Shown: piece after piece, positions 20,401-30,687 of the stretch
How the letters are laid out: the number at the start of each line of letters is the position of its first letter
Numbering within the stretch: position 1 is the stretch's first letter
Origin: Orychophragmus violaceus
Taxonomy: Eukaryota; Streptophyta; Magnoliopsida; Brassicales; Brassicaceae
Reading direction: 5' to 3'
Length of the DNA stretch: 64,000 nt
NCBI GenBank assembly: GCA_030180135.1
Contig: CM058236.1
Coordinates: forward strand, 46,854,947 to 46,918,946
Notes under the pieces: generated by a model
What the model saw: only the letters and a program-made list of their open reading frames with translations
Database searches by the model: none
Told to the model about the DNA's origin: nothing
Position numbers and translations under genes: made by a program

Positions 20401-23192
20401 ATGACATAAAAGGATTGTCGCCTAGCTTGTGTACTCATAGGATCCACCTTGAAAATGAATCCATGTCTTCTATTGAGCACCAAAGGAGATTGAATCCTAA
20501 CCTTAAAGAAGTAGTCAAGAAAGAGATTCTAAAGTTGCTTGATGCAGGGATAATCTACCCTATCTCGGACAGCACTTGGGTTTCTCCCGTGCATTGTGTT
20601 CCAAAGAAAGGGGGGATTACTGTGGTTAAAAATGACAGCAATGAATTGATTCCAACTAGAACTATCACTGGGCATAGGATGTGTATTGACTATAGAAAGC
20701 TAAATGCCGCATCTAGGAAGGATCATTTTCCATTACCGTTCATTGATCAAATGCTAGAACGCCTTGCTAATCATCCTTTCTATTGTTTTCTTGATGGATA
20801 CAGTGGGTTCTTTCAGATTCCGATACATCCTAATGATCAGGAGAAAACGGCATTCACCTGTCCCTATGGCACCTTTGCCTATCGAAGGATGCCATTTGGC
20901 TTGTGCAATGCACCGGCTACCTTTCAGCGGTGCATGATGTCTATTTTCTCAGATCTTATTGAGGACATTGTGGAAGTTTTCATGGATGATTTTTCTGTGT
21001 ATGGTTCTTCTTTCTCCTCCTGTTTGCTGAACTTGTGCAGGGTCTTAAGGAGATGTGAAGAGACGAACCTCGTGCTGAATTGGGAGAAGTGCCACTTCAT
21101 GGTAACGGAAGGGATTGTGTTGGGTCACAAGATCTCAGAGAATGGTATCGAAGTGGATAAGGCTAAGATAGAGGTAATGACAAGTCTTCAGCCACCAAAC
21201 TCGGTGAAGGGGATCCGAAGCTTTTTGGGTCATGCAGGTTTCTACCGGCGGTTTATTAAGGACTTCTCAAAGATCGCTAGGCCACTTACACGTCTGCTGT
21301 GTAAGGAGACAGATTTTGTGTTTGATGATGAGTGTTTGGCAGCGTTCCACATGATCAAAGAGGCCTTGATCAGCGCCCCGATAGTCCAAGCTCCCGACTG
21401 GGAGTTGCCTTTTGAGATCATGTGTGATGCAAGCGACTATGCAGTGGGAGCAGTCCTTGGACAGAGGAAAGACAAGAAGCTCCATGTCATATACTATGCT
21501 AGTAGGACATTGGACGATGCTCAAGTGAGATATGCAACAACTGAGAAGGAGCTTCTAGCTGTGGTATTTGCCTTTGAGAAGTTCAGATCATACTTGGTTG
21601 GGTCTAAGGTTGTAGTGTACACGGATCATGCTGCGTTAAGATATCTTCTTGCCAAGAAAGATGCCAAGCCAAGACTTCTGAGGTGGATATTGTTGCTGCA
21701 AGAGTTTGACTTGGAGATTAAGGACAAGAAAGGCATTGAGAATGGAGTGGCAGACCATTTGTCAAGACTGAGAATTGAGGATGGAATTCCTCTAGATGAC
21801 TCTCTCCCTGAGGAGCAGCTAATGGCCTGCAAAGCTGTTAAGGATGCTCATGATACAAGAATGAAGATTGAGGAAGTGAGCTCTATTGAAGACAAGGAAC
21901 CGTGGTATGCTGATATAGTCAATTTCCTAGCTGTTGGGAAAGAACCACCGAGCCTCGATAGCTACCAAAGGAAGAAGTTCTTTAGAGATGTCAACAGGTA
22001 CTATTGGGATGAGCCTTACCTCTACACTTTGTGCAAGGATCAGCTCTATAGAAGGTGCATAGCTGATGAAGAAGTGGGAGGCATTCTACTACATTGTCAT
22101 GGGTCAGATTATGGTGGTCACTTTGCCACTTTCAAAACGGTTCAGAAGGCTCTACAAGCTGGGTTTTGGTGGCCTACAATGTTCAAGGATGCCCAAGAGT
22201 TCATTACTAAGTGTGATCCTTGTCAGAGAAAGGGGAATATCAGTAGAAGGAATGAGATGCCTCAAAACCCCATCCTTGAAGTTGAAGTGTTTGATGTGTG
22301 GGGCATTGATTTCATGGGACCCTTTCCATCCTCTTACGGGAATAGCTACATCTTGGTAGCTGTGGATTATGTTTCCAAGTGGGTAGAAGCAGTGGCAAGT
22401 CCAACTAATGACGCCAAGGTTGTGATAAAGCTGTTCAAGAGCATCATCTTCCCAAGATTTGGAATCCCGAGGATTGTGATCAGTGATGGAGGCTCACATT
22501 TCATCAACAGGCTATTCGTGAGCCTTTTGAAGAAGTATGGAGTGAAGCATAAGGTTGCAACACCATATCATCCTCAGACAAGTGGCCAAGTTGAAGTGTC
22601 CAATAGGCAGATCAAGGCCATTCTAGAGAAGACTGTTGGAGCTTCAAGGAAAGATTGGGCTAAGAGACTTGATGACGCACTGTGGGCATATAGGACTGCT
22701 TTCAAGACTCCATTAGGCACTACACCATTCACCATGCTGTATGGTAAGTCATGTCACTTACCGGTGGAGGTGGAATACAAGGCCATGTGGGCTGTCAAGT
22801 TGCTGAACTTTGACATCAAGACCGCGACCGAGAGGAGATTGATCCAGCTGAACGAACTTGACGAGATACGGCTTGAGGCTTTTGAAAGCTCAAAGATCTA
22901 TAAGGAGAGGACCAAGCTTTTTCATGATAAGCTGATCCAGAAGAAGGAGTTCAAAGTAGGAGATCTTGTGTTGCTTTTTAACTCCCGGTTGAAGCTGTTT
23001 CCCGGGAAGCTCAAGTCTAGATGGTCGGGACCGTTTAGAGTGAAGGAGGTGAAACCATATGGAGCAGTGGTACTTTTTGGAAAATCTGATGAAGAGTTCA
23101 CGGTCAATGGCCAAAGACTCAAGCATTACTCCGTCTCAGAAGCAATAGATGAGGGAACTTCCATTCCACTCTCTAGCCCTCCCTCAGTCTGA
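17496..23192 (+). CDS. Athila-1 gag-pol polyprotein
   Basis: This is one uninterrupted frame of about 1898 codons. The reading frame opens at 17454 with TTG, but the first ATG is 17496 (MNLRSKGTTNLVARVYD), which I take as the start. In order: a gag domain at about 90-270 (LQHLDTFDKICATT, LKKAFLKKFFSP, RFNKLTTQCPHHGF); a Q-rich linker; the protease DLGAS near 690; Gypsy RT with FMDD near 1162-1165 (VFMDDFSVYGSSF); RNase H from about 1310 (MCDASDYAVGAVLGQ, YTDHAALRYLL); then integrase with its zinc-binding part (HCHGSDYGGH ... CDPCQRKG), the core acids (GIDFMGPF, ISDGGSHF, SGQVEVSNRQ) and a GPF-type C-terminus. I see no CCHC zinc knuckle in gag. All catalytic motifs are present. The product would be cleaved into capsid and enzymes. 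Confidence 0.95.
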   Translation: MNLRSKGTTNLVARVYDIEAHKRRLVRERRAQERAVQVESVEPRVMDNHEEQQQQQQPVRAIGDGDTPDTNANRHGIIPPPVNNNNFEIRAMVMNMVQNNQFHGLPSEDPLQHLDTFDKICATTRLNGVTDDGLKMRLFVFSLADRAKDWESTIPPGSITTWGDLKKAFLKKFFSPTRTARFRSELSGFVQRNNESFAEAWERFNKLTTQCPHHGFTKETLLSNLYRGVLPRMRAMLDSCSNGHFLGKGVEAAMELIENLAQSDGNYNEDYERTNRGSSVSDEKYEKEIKALNEKLDKMISIGQKNISFVGHQEDSKPQFYDDDEDLTQEEINFIAGQGGFNKGFNQNYRNHPNFSYRSNNVANPQDQVYPQAPSQGQAQPQVQQGFQQPQQQKPYVNYNNQQGFVNKPQFQGQQGYAPKQQYPPGFGQQQQQTSSNSGVDNELKSMMQQLLQGQASGAMEVRDLKNELQSLTSRVTNMENKNASTSRTQGTLPGKSEQNPKEYISAITLRSGKELQQSQVPKPKMPSTLNEDIEVQEGEENSENSALNKESDSDMAKRKGKAVAEEVVNDTLKKKDVVFVPPPYEPKLPFPGRFKKKLLEKYKALFDKQMKNVELTMPLIDAFLLVPQYSKFLKDAIKERTKEVQGMVVLSHECSAIIQRDIVPKKLEDPGSFTLPCAIGPYRFEGCLCDLGASASLMPFSVAKRLGFSTYKACRISLVLADRSVRYPIGLLEDLPVKVGGFEVPTDFIVLEMDEEPKDPLILGRPFLATAGAIIDVRKGKIDLNLGKDIVLKFDINKVMKKPTIQGQIFYIETMDELADELLEELNMEDPLEVTLTKECGEYGYLQEESWAYMRALDSHKPLLEEVEFIELGSDSVCEELEVFAVDMGTDGAKGVELCKEQLVADDWSELKAPKVELKPLPRGLRYAFLGPNSTYPVIVNELLNDDELIALTTELKKFRKAIGYSLDDIKGLSPSLCTHRIHLENESMSSIEHQRRLNPNLKEVVKKEILKLLDAGIIYPISDSTWVSPVHCVPKKGGITVVKNDSNELIPTRTITGHRMCIDYRKLNAASRKDHFPLPFIDQMLERLANHPFYCFLDGYSGFFQIPIHPNDQEKTAFTCPYGTFAYRRMPFGLCNAPATFQRCMMSIFSDLIEDIVEVFMDDFSVYGSSFSSCLLNLCRVLRRCEETNLVLNWEKCHFMVTEGIVLGHKISENGIEVDKAKIEVMTSLQPPNSVKGIRSFLGHAGFYRRFIKDFSKIARPLTRLLCKETDFVFDDECLAAFHMIKEALISAPIVQAPDWELPFEIMCDASDYAVGAVLGQRKDKKLHVIYYASRTLDDAQVRYATTEKELLAVVFAFEKFRSYLVGSKVVVYTDHAALRYLLAKKDAKPRLLRWILLLQEFDLEIKDKKGIENGVADHLSRLRIEDGIPLDDSLPEEQLMACKAVKDAHDTRMKIEEVSSIEDKEPWYADIVNFLAVGKEPPSLDSYQRKKFFRDVNRYYWDEPYLYTLCKDQLYRRCIADEEVGGILLHCHGSDYGGHFATFKTVQKALQAGFWWPTMFKDAQEFITKCDPCQRKGNISRRNEMPQNPILEVEVFDVWGIDFMGPFPSSYGNSYILVAVDYVSKWVEAVASPTNDAKVVIKLFKSIIFPRFGIPRIVISDGGSHFINRLFVSLLKKYGVKHKVATPYHPQTSGQVEVSNRQIKAILEKTVGASRKDWAKRLDDALWAYRTAFKTPLGTTPFTMLYGKSCHLPVEVEYKAMWAVKLLNFDIKTATERRLIQLNELDEIRLEAFESSKIYKERTKLFHDKLIQKKEFKVGDLVLLFNSRLKLFPGKLKSRWSGPFRVKEVKPYGAVVLFGKSDEEFTVNGQRLKHYSVSEAIDEGTSIPLSSPPSV

Positions 23193-24481
23193 GATCACGG
23201 TTTGCAAAGTCGAGCTTAACGACTTTAAATAAAAGCGCACTTGGGAGACATTCCCATGTTTATCCTTGTACATACGTCTTTTGCTTGTTATTTTTGATGT
23301 TTTGCTTTGAGTTTTGTCAGGTTTTGGCTTAAGGACGAGATTGTAGATCAGTTGGAGTTGAGAAAAGACCGCGGAAATGAGGAAAAATGGTGCAGGAGCC
23401 AATATCGGGTTCCGTATCGGTTGGCCAGGCCGATACGGTTCTGGTAAAAATAATCCGAGGCTCCATATCGGTCACCGTATCGGTTGGCCAGACCGATACG
23501 TAATTCCCAGGAAGACGGATATCGGTCACCGTATCGGTTGGCCAGACCGATACGGGGTGCACGAATTAAATCCGAGGCTCGATATCGGTCGGCGTATCGG
23601 TTGGCCAGACCGATACGCCATTCGCCCAGGTAAGTCAAACCAGCCCTAAACCGATTTCAAACCGGTTCTGACCGGATTTTAACCCAAAATCGATTTTCTT
23701 TCCCCTCTTTTCTTCTCCTCACACGCGATTCTCCTTCTCTCTTGGTCTCTTCTGCGATTTCAACAAGGATTTTTGAGAGTTCTTCAAACTCACTTTTCTC
23801 TCTCAAATCTCAACCAAAATTCGAGTTTTCAATTGCTAAATTCAAGGTTTTCAAGGCTCTATCACTTGCATTCACTCTCAATCACCATCCTCCATCACAA
23901 ACCAAGGTAGAACTCTCAACCTTCTCAAGATTTTCGGATTGAAAAACCCGGAAATTTTGAACTTGAATTTGTTTGGTTGTTGATGGTTGATACTGCTTGA
24001 ATTCCTTCCCAATATGTGTTTGAATGATTACCCATAACCAATTTCGCCCTAAGAATGAATGAATTTGATCTTTGGTGAATTAGGGTTCTTGAGAAATTTG
24101 GAATCCGAAAATATTGGGGGTTTTCTAATTGGATGGTTTCTAATGATGCATTGGATTGATAAAGGCTTAACTTTGTGACACTACTTGATTTGGATGAGTT
24201 TTGTTTCACAAAAGTTTCAAAAATGTGCATTAAGGACCTTTGATTGATGAGGTTGTGAATTGCTCGAGAAAGTGATTGCTTTGCGTGTACATTGTGCCTA
24301 TGCTGAGCTAGAATTGAGTTTGGTTGAGATGTTTAGGATTGCTTGCTCCATTGAAACTGAAAAAGTATGCAATTGTTAAGCTCCCACAATTGTTGATCAT
24401 GGATGTCTCAAGCTATTATTCATTGTGTGGTTGGATTGCGATCTGTGCTGATTCACTTTATGAGTTGTCTTTTGTAGGACA
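23193..24481 (+). other. Athila-1 spacer with palindrome array and splice-acceptor-like end
   Basis: About 1.3 kb lie between gag-pol and the second ORF. From 23398 to 23625 there are four tandem modules of about 60 bp. Their core is GTATCGGTTGGCC then AGACCGATAC, with a leading TATCGGTCACC, the same family of module as in the LTR. Just before the second ORF the sequence TTGTCTTTTGTAG is a good 3' splice site, four bases ahead of the ATG. Confidence 0.75.
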
Positions 24482-26188
24482 ATGACGAGAAAGCGTGCCA
24501 ACCCAAAAACAAAAGCACAAAAGCCGGTTGAAGATGTGGGAACTTCATCAAGAGGGAAAGAGGTAGCAGTTGAGGAAGAGGTACCGGAAGCACCAAGAAA
24601 GACGGCACAGGGGCCACATAAGTACTCTGCCTCTGAGATATATGACAAGTTGGAGGAGATACAGTTTTGGCCGACCCGATATCCTCACACTCCGACACTC
24701 ACTGCGCTCGGGCTGCTGGATGACTACAACGAGATTGTAGAGAACATGGGCCTCAAGGAGTTTTTCAGCCTAGCCAGTGACTCCTACCAGAGCTCAGCAT
24801 GCCAATTTTTCTCATCTATGCAAGGGTCAGTCAACATGAAAAAGGCAGCTTTGAGGGGAGAAGTGAGTAGAGGAAAGATTGATTTCCAGATGGGTAGGAA
24901 GAAGTTCAGCATGACGTTTGAGGACATAGCTTCAGTCTACGGTTTTCAGGAGCATGGTGCTCAGCTGGGTTCCAACATCCTCATTGAGAGGGATGACCTC
25001 GAGGCAATGTGGCAGATGATCGCCGATGGGCCATTTAAGCTAGGGGGTATGAAGGCTGCAAGAATCAGACATCCAGCTATTAGATATGTGCACAAGGCAT
25101 TGGCACACACTTTCTTTGCTAGGAAGGAGGCCAACCAAGTCCACGAACAGGAAATGAAGATGCTGTACATTGGGCTGCAACCACTCCTGCTCACTTATCC
25201 CAACGGTCGGCCCATACCACCAGTTGAGCGCCTTCCGAGCTACACTACCATCTTGGTAGAACAGTTTGCCATCCACCGGGATTGGGCAATGTCAGTCAGG
25301 GACTCGACTCCGAAATTCAGTATGGGTGGTTTGATCACACCATTGCTCGTGAAGAAGAAAGTGAAGCTGGAAGGAAGTCTGAATGAGAAGACGTTTGGGG
25401 AGCCTACACCAGTAGCATGGTTGGACATACAGCAGCTTGTCAGAACTCACTACCTCGCCTCGAAGGCGCCTCCAGAGCGCCATCTCTACCGGATGTGCTC
25501 AGGCACTACCCATGAAGAAGGGTACCTCCTCCCAAACCCCGACATTACAAGCTTTGCCAACAGAGCTAATATCAGATTCTTACCGGGAGTGGAGCATGTG
25601 TTTGGACCTCACGGGTCACAGAGAGCGGCTGCAGCAGAGCATGATACTTCCGACGCACCTGCTGGGGTGTACGGGCTGCACAGGTACCTTATTGAGCCAC
25701 TAGATGATCCTATCGAGAGCAGGACGATCAGGGCATTGAGAGACCAGAACCGGAGCCTCCAGAAGCAGAGTAAATGGCACGGTAGGAACATTAAGAAGAT
25801 GGCCTCCTGTTTGAAGAAGGTGACCAAAGTGCTTAAGATGATTGTTGGGAAGAAGGACAAGAGTGGCGCAGCAGGAGCGGCTTCCACATCCAGAGAGGCT
25901 CAGGCCGGTGCAGATGAGGAGATTCAGGCAGCTACCGAGGAGGTGATAGCTGAGGCCGATGTCCTGGTTGCGCAGGCTGAATTGGAGCAGGGCAGATACT
26001 CGGTTGCTGGACACGAGACATCAGGATCTGCACGCATGGCCCATGACTCCTACTATGAGGACCCTCACCGCCAATCTGCCCGCGAGGACCGGAGAAAGAA
26101 GAGGAGAGCCATGAAGACACCTTCCTGCTCATCCTCCAACCCAACTTACTCCATGGGGGATTCATCACCACCATTTCTCCACTACTAG
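24482..26188 (+). CDS. Athila-1 second ORF (ATHILA ORF-1 family-like)
   Basis: This intact 568-codon ORF sits downstream of pol in the position where Athila elements carry an env-like gene. It has a basic, Lys/Pro-rich N-terminus, then a conserved central block (FWPTRYPHTPTLTALGLLDD, KKFSMTFEDIASVYGF, AIRYVHKALAHTFFARKE) that I associate with the ATHILA ORF-1 family. The C-terminal part (about 405-470) looks like a basic coiled coil, followed by an Ala/Glu-rich tail. I see no signal peptide and no membrane span, so an envelope role is not supported by the sequence. The ATG at 24482 follows a splice-acceptor-like AG by four bases, suggesting expression from a spliced RNA. Its role is unknown. 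Confidence 0.8.
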   Translation: MTRKRANPKTKAQKPVEDVGTSSRGKEVAVEEEVPEAPRKTAQGPHKYSASEIYDKLEEIQFWPTRYPHTPTLTALGLLDDYNEIVENMGLKEFFSLASDSYQSSACQFFSSMQGSVNMKKAALRGEVSRGKIDFQMGRKKFSMTFEDIASVYGFQEHGAQLGSNILIERDDLEAMWQMIADGPFKLGGMKAARIRHPAIRYVHKALAHTFFARKEANQVHEQEMKMLYIGLQPLLLTYPNGRPIPPVERLPSYTTILVEQFAIHRDWAMSVRDSTPKFSMGGLITPLLVKKKVKLEGSLNEKTFGEPTPVAWLDIQQLVRTHYLASKAPPERHLYRMCSGTTHEEGYLLPNPDITSFANRANIRFLPGVEHVFGPHGSQRAAAAEHDTSDAPAGVYGLHRYLIEPLDDPIESRTIRALRDQNRSLQKQSKWHGRNIKKMASCLKKVTKVLKMIVGKKDKSGAAGAASTSREAQAGADEEIQAATEEVIAEADVLVAQAELEQGRYSVAGHETSGSARMAHDSYYEDPHRQSAREDRRKKRRAMKTPSCSSSNPTYSMGDSSPPFLHY

Positions 26189-27777
26189 CCAGGTTACACT
26201 CCACCATTGTACATAGTCTTGTTTCTTTTCTTTGTTTGCTTTTTATTTGTTTTCGGTCTTTCTTCCTCACTAAGATCACACAAGGGACCGTGTGATTTAA
26301 GTTTGGGGGAGAGACCATTTACTAATCTTGAGTCTCATGCATTCATGTAAGGCATAGAAAAAACCAAAAAAATCAAAAAAATTTCAAAAAAATTTCACAA
26401 AAAGAAGCATGTAGGATTGAGTCTAGTTAGTGTTGTAGGATTCATGCATTTGGGAGCAATGATTGAATTTCCTTGTAAAGTTTAATTGGGTGAAAATGGT
26501 TTCGAATGCTAGCTTGTTTAGCTAATTGAGTGCACTAGGATTGTATCCCGAGTTAAGCATGAAAGCTAGAACGAACCTTGCTTGGGACGCTAATATTCAG
26601 CCTTGTTTTAAAACTGAAGCAAAATGTGAATTGATGCTAGCTCTATTCAAAGTGAGAACCTTAACTTGACTTGTAATTATCCTCCTCCTTCTTGGTGTTT
26701 TTAAACTCATGGATTTTGCAAAATATTCAAGCATTCTTTTCCCTTTAACCACTCTTGTTTGCTTGAATAGATTCCGCACCCTTCACCACCTTTCCTTCAA
26801 ACCCACAAACACTCTAGTTGAGAGGTAGGCCTCTTGGAATGAGCTAAGTAAATGGTGTTGAGTTTGAGGCGACTAGTTGAAAATTTCCGTATAGATGCAA
26901 GCTTGACCACCTTTTGCTTGTATTAAGCTAAGATTGAAGTTTGGGGGAAGGGATTTTGAGAGGGAAAGGATAAAAGAGAAGTTAAATGGGATCTGGTATT
27001 TGTTGGCAAAATGTTTAAAAAGAAAGAGCTCTTATGTGTTTTCAAGAAAAAAAAAAAATGAAATACCTCATGTCTTGAAAAGAAAAAGAAGCCAAAGTGC
27101 TCAATTTAGAGAAAGAAAAAGTTCATGAAAAGAGGATTAGAGCTAAAGTGAAAGAAAGTGATTGCCATTGTTTTGAAAAGTTTTAAATGATCCTTGGGGA
27201 GTTCCATGGGAAGTGTCTTGATTGGGAAAGATGGATGAGGCAAGAAAAGCCTTGATAAAGGGTAGACTCAAACTAGGTGGGCTAGAGTAAGAGTGGAAGT
27301 CATTGGGGAAATGGGTAGACGGAAATTGAAGCTAGTACGCACCAATTGCTTCTATACTCTTAGCCTTTTACTATAAGCTCATTCATTCCTTCATGAGAGA
27401 ACCTAAATGAATGTGGAGAAACCCCTTTTTCTTGATTGAGATCATCTCTATCTCAAAACCTTAACCCTTGCCAAATGAGTTTGAACACTTGGTTGTGAGT
27501 AGGATCCACTCGAAATGCTTAATCAATGTCAAAGAACTAGTTGATATGAATTCTTGTGTAAGTTGAGAAATGGGTTGGAGAATTGGCCTTGATGAGTATG
27601 GCTAAATCCTTGGAGTAAGCTTGACTTGGTTGCATCTTAGTCGCATGAGCTTTAAATGAAACTTGTTGATCTTGATTGAACTTTTGGATATGAGCTCCCG
27701 CTTTCAAACTTTTCTCCCAAATGGATTGATTGACTTATGCTTGCTTGTGGACAAGCAAGATTCAAGTTTGGGGGAAT
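26189..27777 (+). other. Athila-1 3' non-coding tail with three polypurine-like tracts
   Basis: No ORF of note occurs in 1.6 kb. AAGTTTGGGGGA occurs at 26299-26310, 26937-26948 and 27764-27775. The last directly precedes the 3' LTR and is the real polypurine tract; the other two are identical in core and could prime plus-strand DNA internally. Confidence 0.75.
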
Positions 27778-29216
27778 TGATATTCATACATTTTCATGCA
27801 TTTAGGCTTGTATATAATTCTTGTTTTGAGTTCTTTTCCCCATCATTCATACCATTTTGTCGAGTCATTGTCACATCTAGAGTCTAGAGTTGTTTAGGAC
27901 TAGGATTAGGCATTTTAGGCTTGCATGTGGAGTGTTTCTTGTGTTTTGCAGGTGAATGGAGGCATCTAGGAGCATTGGTGAGCTTGGATGTGGAGTTTGG
28001 AGCTCAAAGGACCAAGGAGGAAGCAGAAGCAGTGCATATCGGCCCGGGTATCGGTTGGACCAACCGATACGCTTCACCAAAATAAATCCGAGACTTGATA
28101 TCGGTTGGCGTATCGGCCGAGCCAACCGATATGGTTCAACCCAGCTTGTCCGAGCCTCAATATCGGTCCATATATCGGTCAGGTGGACCGATATGCTTCA
28201 ACCCAGAAAAATCCGAGGCTCGATATCGGTCACCATATCGGTCTACCTGACCGATATCGACCCCAGATTTGCACTTGGATCCGGGTCAACACCCGGTTTG
28301 TTCCGGGTTGACCCGGCTCGCACCCTTTAGACTATTTAAGCCAAAAACCTATTTTATTTTGTTTCTTATGCAGTTTTTGATGTTCTAAACTCTTTTGTAA
28401 GAACACATAAAAATCCTTTGATCAATCTAGATTTCTATTACTATTCCATCAACAAATCTTTCAATCTCCCACTAATCTACCATGATCAACTCTATTTCTA
28501 TGAGTTTTGTTGATCTAGTTATGATTTGTGAGTAGTTCTCCATAGGCTTGTGGGTTGGGTAGGATTTAGGTTGATTAGGGGTGATCAATGGAATTCTAAT
28601 AGTTAATTGTTAAAATCTCATCTAGCAAAGTGCTCTTAATGCCTAGTTAATCTTGATCACATTGATTAGGATGTTTAGAATTTCTTGTTCACAACCTGTT
28701 CGATGAAATTCCAGTAATTAGCTTTGTTAGAACTTTCATATTCTAGCGCATGAGAATGTATGTCTAGAGTGACTGGTTGCTAATTGGAACTTGTTTGAAT
28801 GCTCGTTTGATTTTGATTCACAAATGATGATTTGTTCTTGAGTTAAGATTAAATGAAGAATTGGTGTTAAGAGATTAAACCAATTTGCTTGTGTGTTCCT
28901 TGCTAAGAGATTAGCTTGATTGAAGTTTGAATTAGGATTCCTTGATCATCCCGAGTCACCTATCCGTTGACCCTAACCCTTAGGCCTTATTCTTGTCATT
29001 GATTGAATCGTTTGTTTACTTGCTTTTGTTTACTTCTATTCGATTTGCATTCGTTAGGATCGTTAGAAATTGAAAACCAAATTGTTAGATTTGACTCTGA
29101 AGGTTTAGTGTATACTTATTGGTTTTATCCGTCCCAGAATAGGTTCGATACCTCAAAGCTACTTCGATAAGCTTGAGGAATTGGTACCTCAAAGGATTCC
29201 AAAATCCTAGTTATCA
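27778..29216 (+). repeat. Athila-1 3' LTR
   Basis: The copy is 1439 bp and differs from the 5' LTR at about two positions. Palindrome modules lie at 28032-28264. Confidence 0.95.
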
Positions 29217-29415
29217 ATAAGACTTTCCGTACATAAGACAAATAGGAATGGGGAGATTGGATCTCCTTGTCGGATTCCTCGGGAAGGATTAATATGTCTA
29301 GTAAGCACCCCATTAAGGAGGATCCGATATGATACAAAAGTGACACAATGCATGACCCATCCTATCTATTTAGTATCAAATCCCATGCTCCTCATAACAG
29401 AGGATAAGAAGGCCC
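29217..29415 (-). pseudogene. LINE-1, 5' side of the split (RT fragment)
   Basis: The first five bases (ATAAG) are the second copy of the Athila target duplication. On the minus strand 29220-29300 reads RGIRQGDPISPFLFVLCTES, the conserved LINE RT block. It continues in register into 15943 when the Athila element is removed. The LINE is 5'-truncated here: it ends at 29415, where the target duplication AGACTCGGCTCTTT (29416-29429) begins. Confidence 0.85.
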
Positions 29416-29429
29416 AGACTCGGCTCTTT

Positions 29430-29801
29430 ACAAGTGTTGGAAGTGCTTTTACACTGAATCTATGATCCAGTCTTAAATTTTTTTGTAAAGTCCAATTTTT
29501 TTTAATTTGCAAAAAAAAAAAAAAAATTAAGTGTGTTAAGAGGATTTTTATATATCGCTCCGGTCTCACTAATGAGCGGGTCAACAATGTTAGTACCTAG
29601 ATTTATAATACATGAAAAGAAGAAGAAAACTGATGCGGAACAACAACAAATTTGTTTTAGGTTTATACTTGAGAAAGCAATGGATCTAAAAACTCCAAAA
29701 ATATGAAATGACAATGGATGTCCCTAATAAAAACCTGGCTCAACTGACGTGGACCTTTCCAATCATCATTGTGTAGTCATTCACCAGACTATCGTATGTT
29801 A
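29430..29801. other. Intergenic, nothing recognised
   Basis: The stretch has an A-run at 29513-29526 and scattered short ORFs only. Confidence 0.4.
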
Positions 29802-30636
29802 GGCTATGTACAATGGGAAATTTATTCAACACTCCATTTTATACTACACATCATCTTCTCTTTCTTCCAACTCACTTTCTCTTTCTTCCACATCATAATT
29901 CAACAACCATTCAACTTTTACCATCTACAATGGTTTTGTTTAAAACAAAATTCAACACTCTACCCTACTTAATAAATAAAACATAGCAAAAAAATATTAT
30001 AAGCAAAATTAATAAATAAAAGTTAAATGAAATTATTAAAAACTGTGAAATTGATTTCTATGAACGTAGATATAGTTTTTATGAACGTATATATGATATA
30101 TATGAACGTACGAAGTTTTATTAAAAATTAAAAAACCTTAAAATGAGGTTTTAAGTTAAAAAATTTATTAAATAATTTCATTTTCGATTAAAATAATATT
30201 TTCTTTATTGTTTTATATTCAAAGTATTATTTTTTGTAAGTGAAAAATTATTTGGAAATTATACACAAATGTTTATTAGATGGTAATTGAAAAACTATAG
30301 TAAAATAAATGGGTTTTTTAAAATGTCTAAATCGAATAAAATAAGTTTCTAATTGAAGAGTATAAAAAATGATGAATGACATATATAACTTTATTTTAAA
30401 ATGTAATATATTTTAAGATAATAGATATTAAATAATTAAGATAAAAAAGAAATACAAAAAAATGTGTGTCCAATGAATAAATGCCACATATAAAGTAAAC
30501 ACTTTCTCTCCTCATTTCAACACCGTTGAATCCATGTAATTAATTTGCTTTTTCAACACTCATTGCAACCTATCAAATAAATTCAACTGTTGAATTTTTT
30601 TTTCAACATGACACATAAGCCCCATTGTAAGTAGTC
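29802..30636. mobile_element. Non-autonomous DNA element, probably PIF/Harbinger type
   Basis: The ends GGCTATGTACAATGGG and (inverted) GACTACTTACAATGGG match at 13 of 16 positions and are flanked by TTA on both sides (29799-29801, 30637-30639), the target preferred by Harbinger elements. The AT-rich interior has no ORF. Paired TTCAACA-type motifs lie near both ends. Confidence 0.55.
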
Positions 30637-30687
30637 TTAGATGGTACCAATCTTTTGACCAAAAAAAAGAAAAAAGAAAAAAAGATG

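Larger units (their letters stand above)
15944..29216 (+). mobile_element. Athila-1, intact Athila-type Gypsy LTR retrotransposon
   Basis: This 13.3-kb element has two 1439-bp LTRs (15944-17382, 27778-29216; offset 11834, no gaps), each TGATATTC...TTATCA. It is flanked by the 5-bp target duplication ATAAG (15939-15943 and 29217-29221). By eye I find only about two differences between the LTRs (near 16258 and 16627), so the insertion is very recent. Inside are a tRNA-Asp-type primer site, one uninterrupted gag-pol ORF, a palindrome array, a second ORF, a 1.6-kb non-coding tail and a polypurine tract. The order protease-RT-RNase H-integrase marks Gypsy; the gag and the second ORF mark the Athila lineage. 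It is the best candidate for a still-functional element in the window. Confidence 0.95.
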
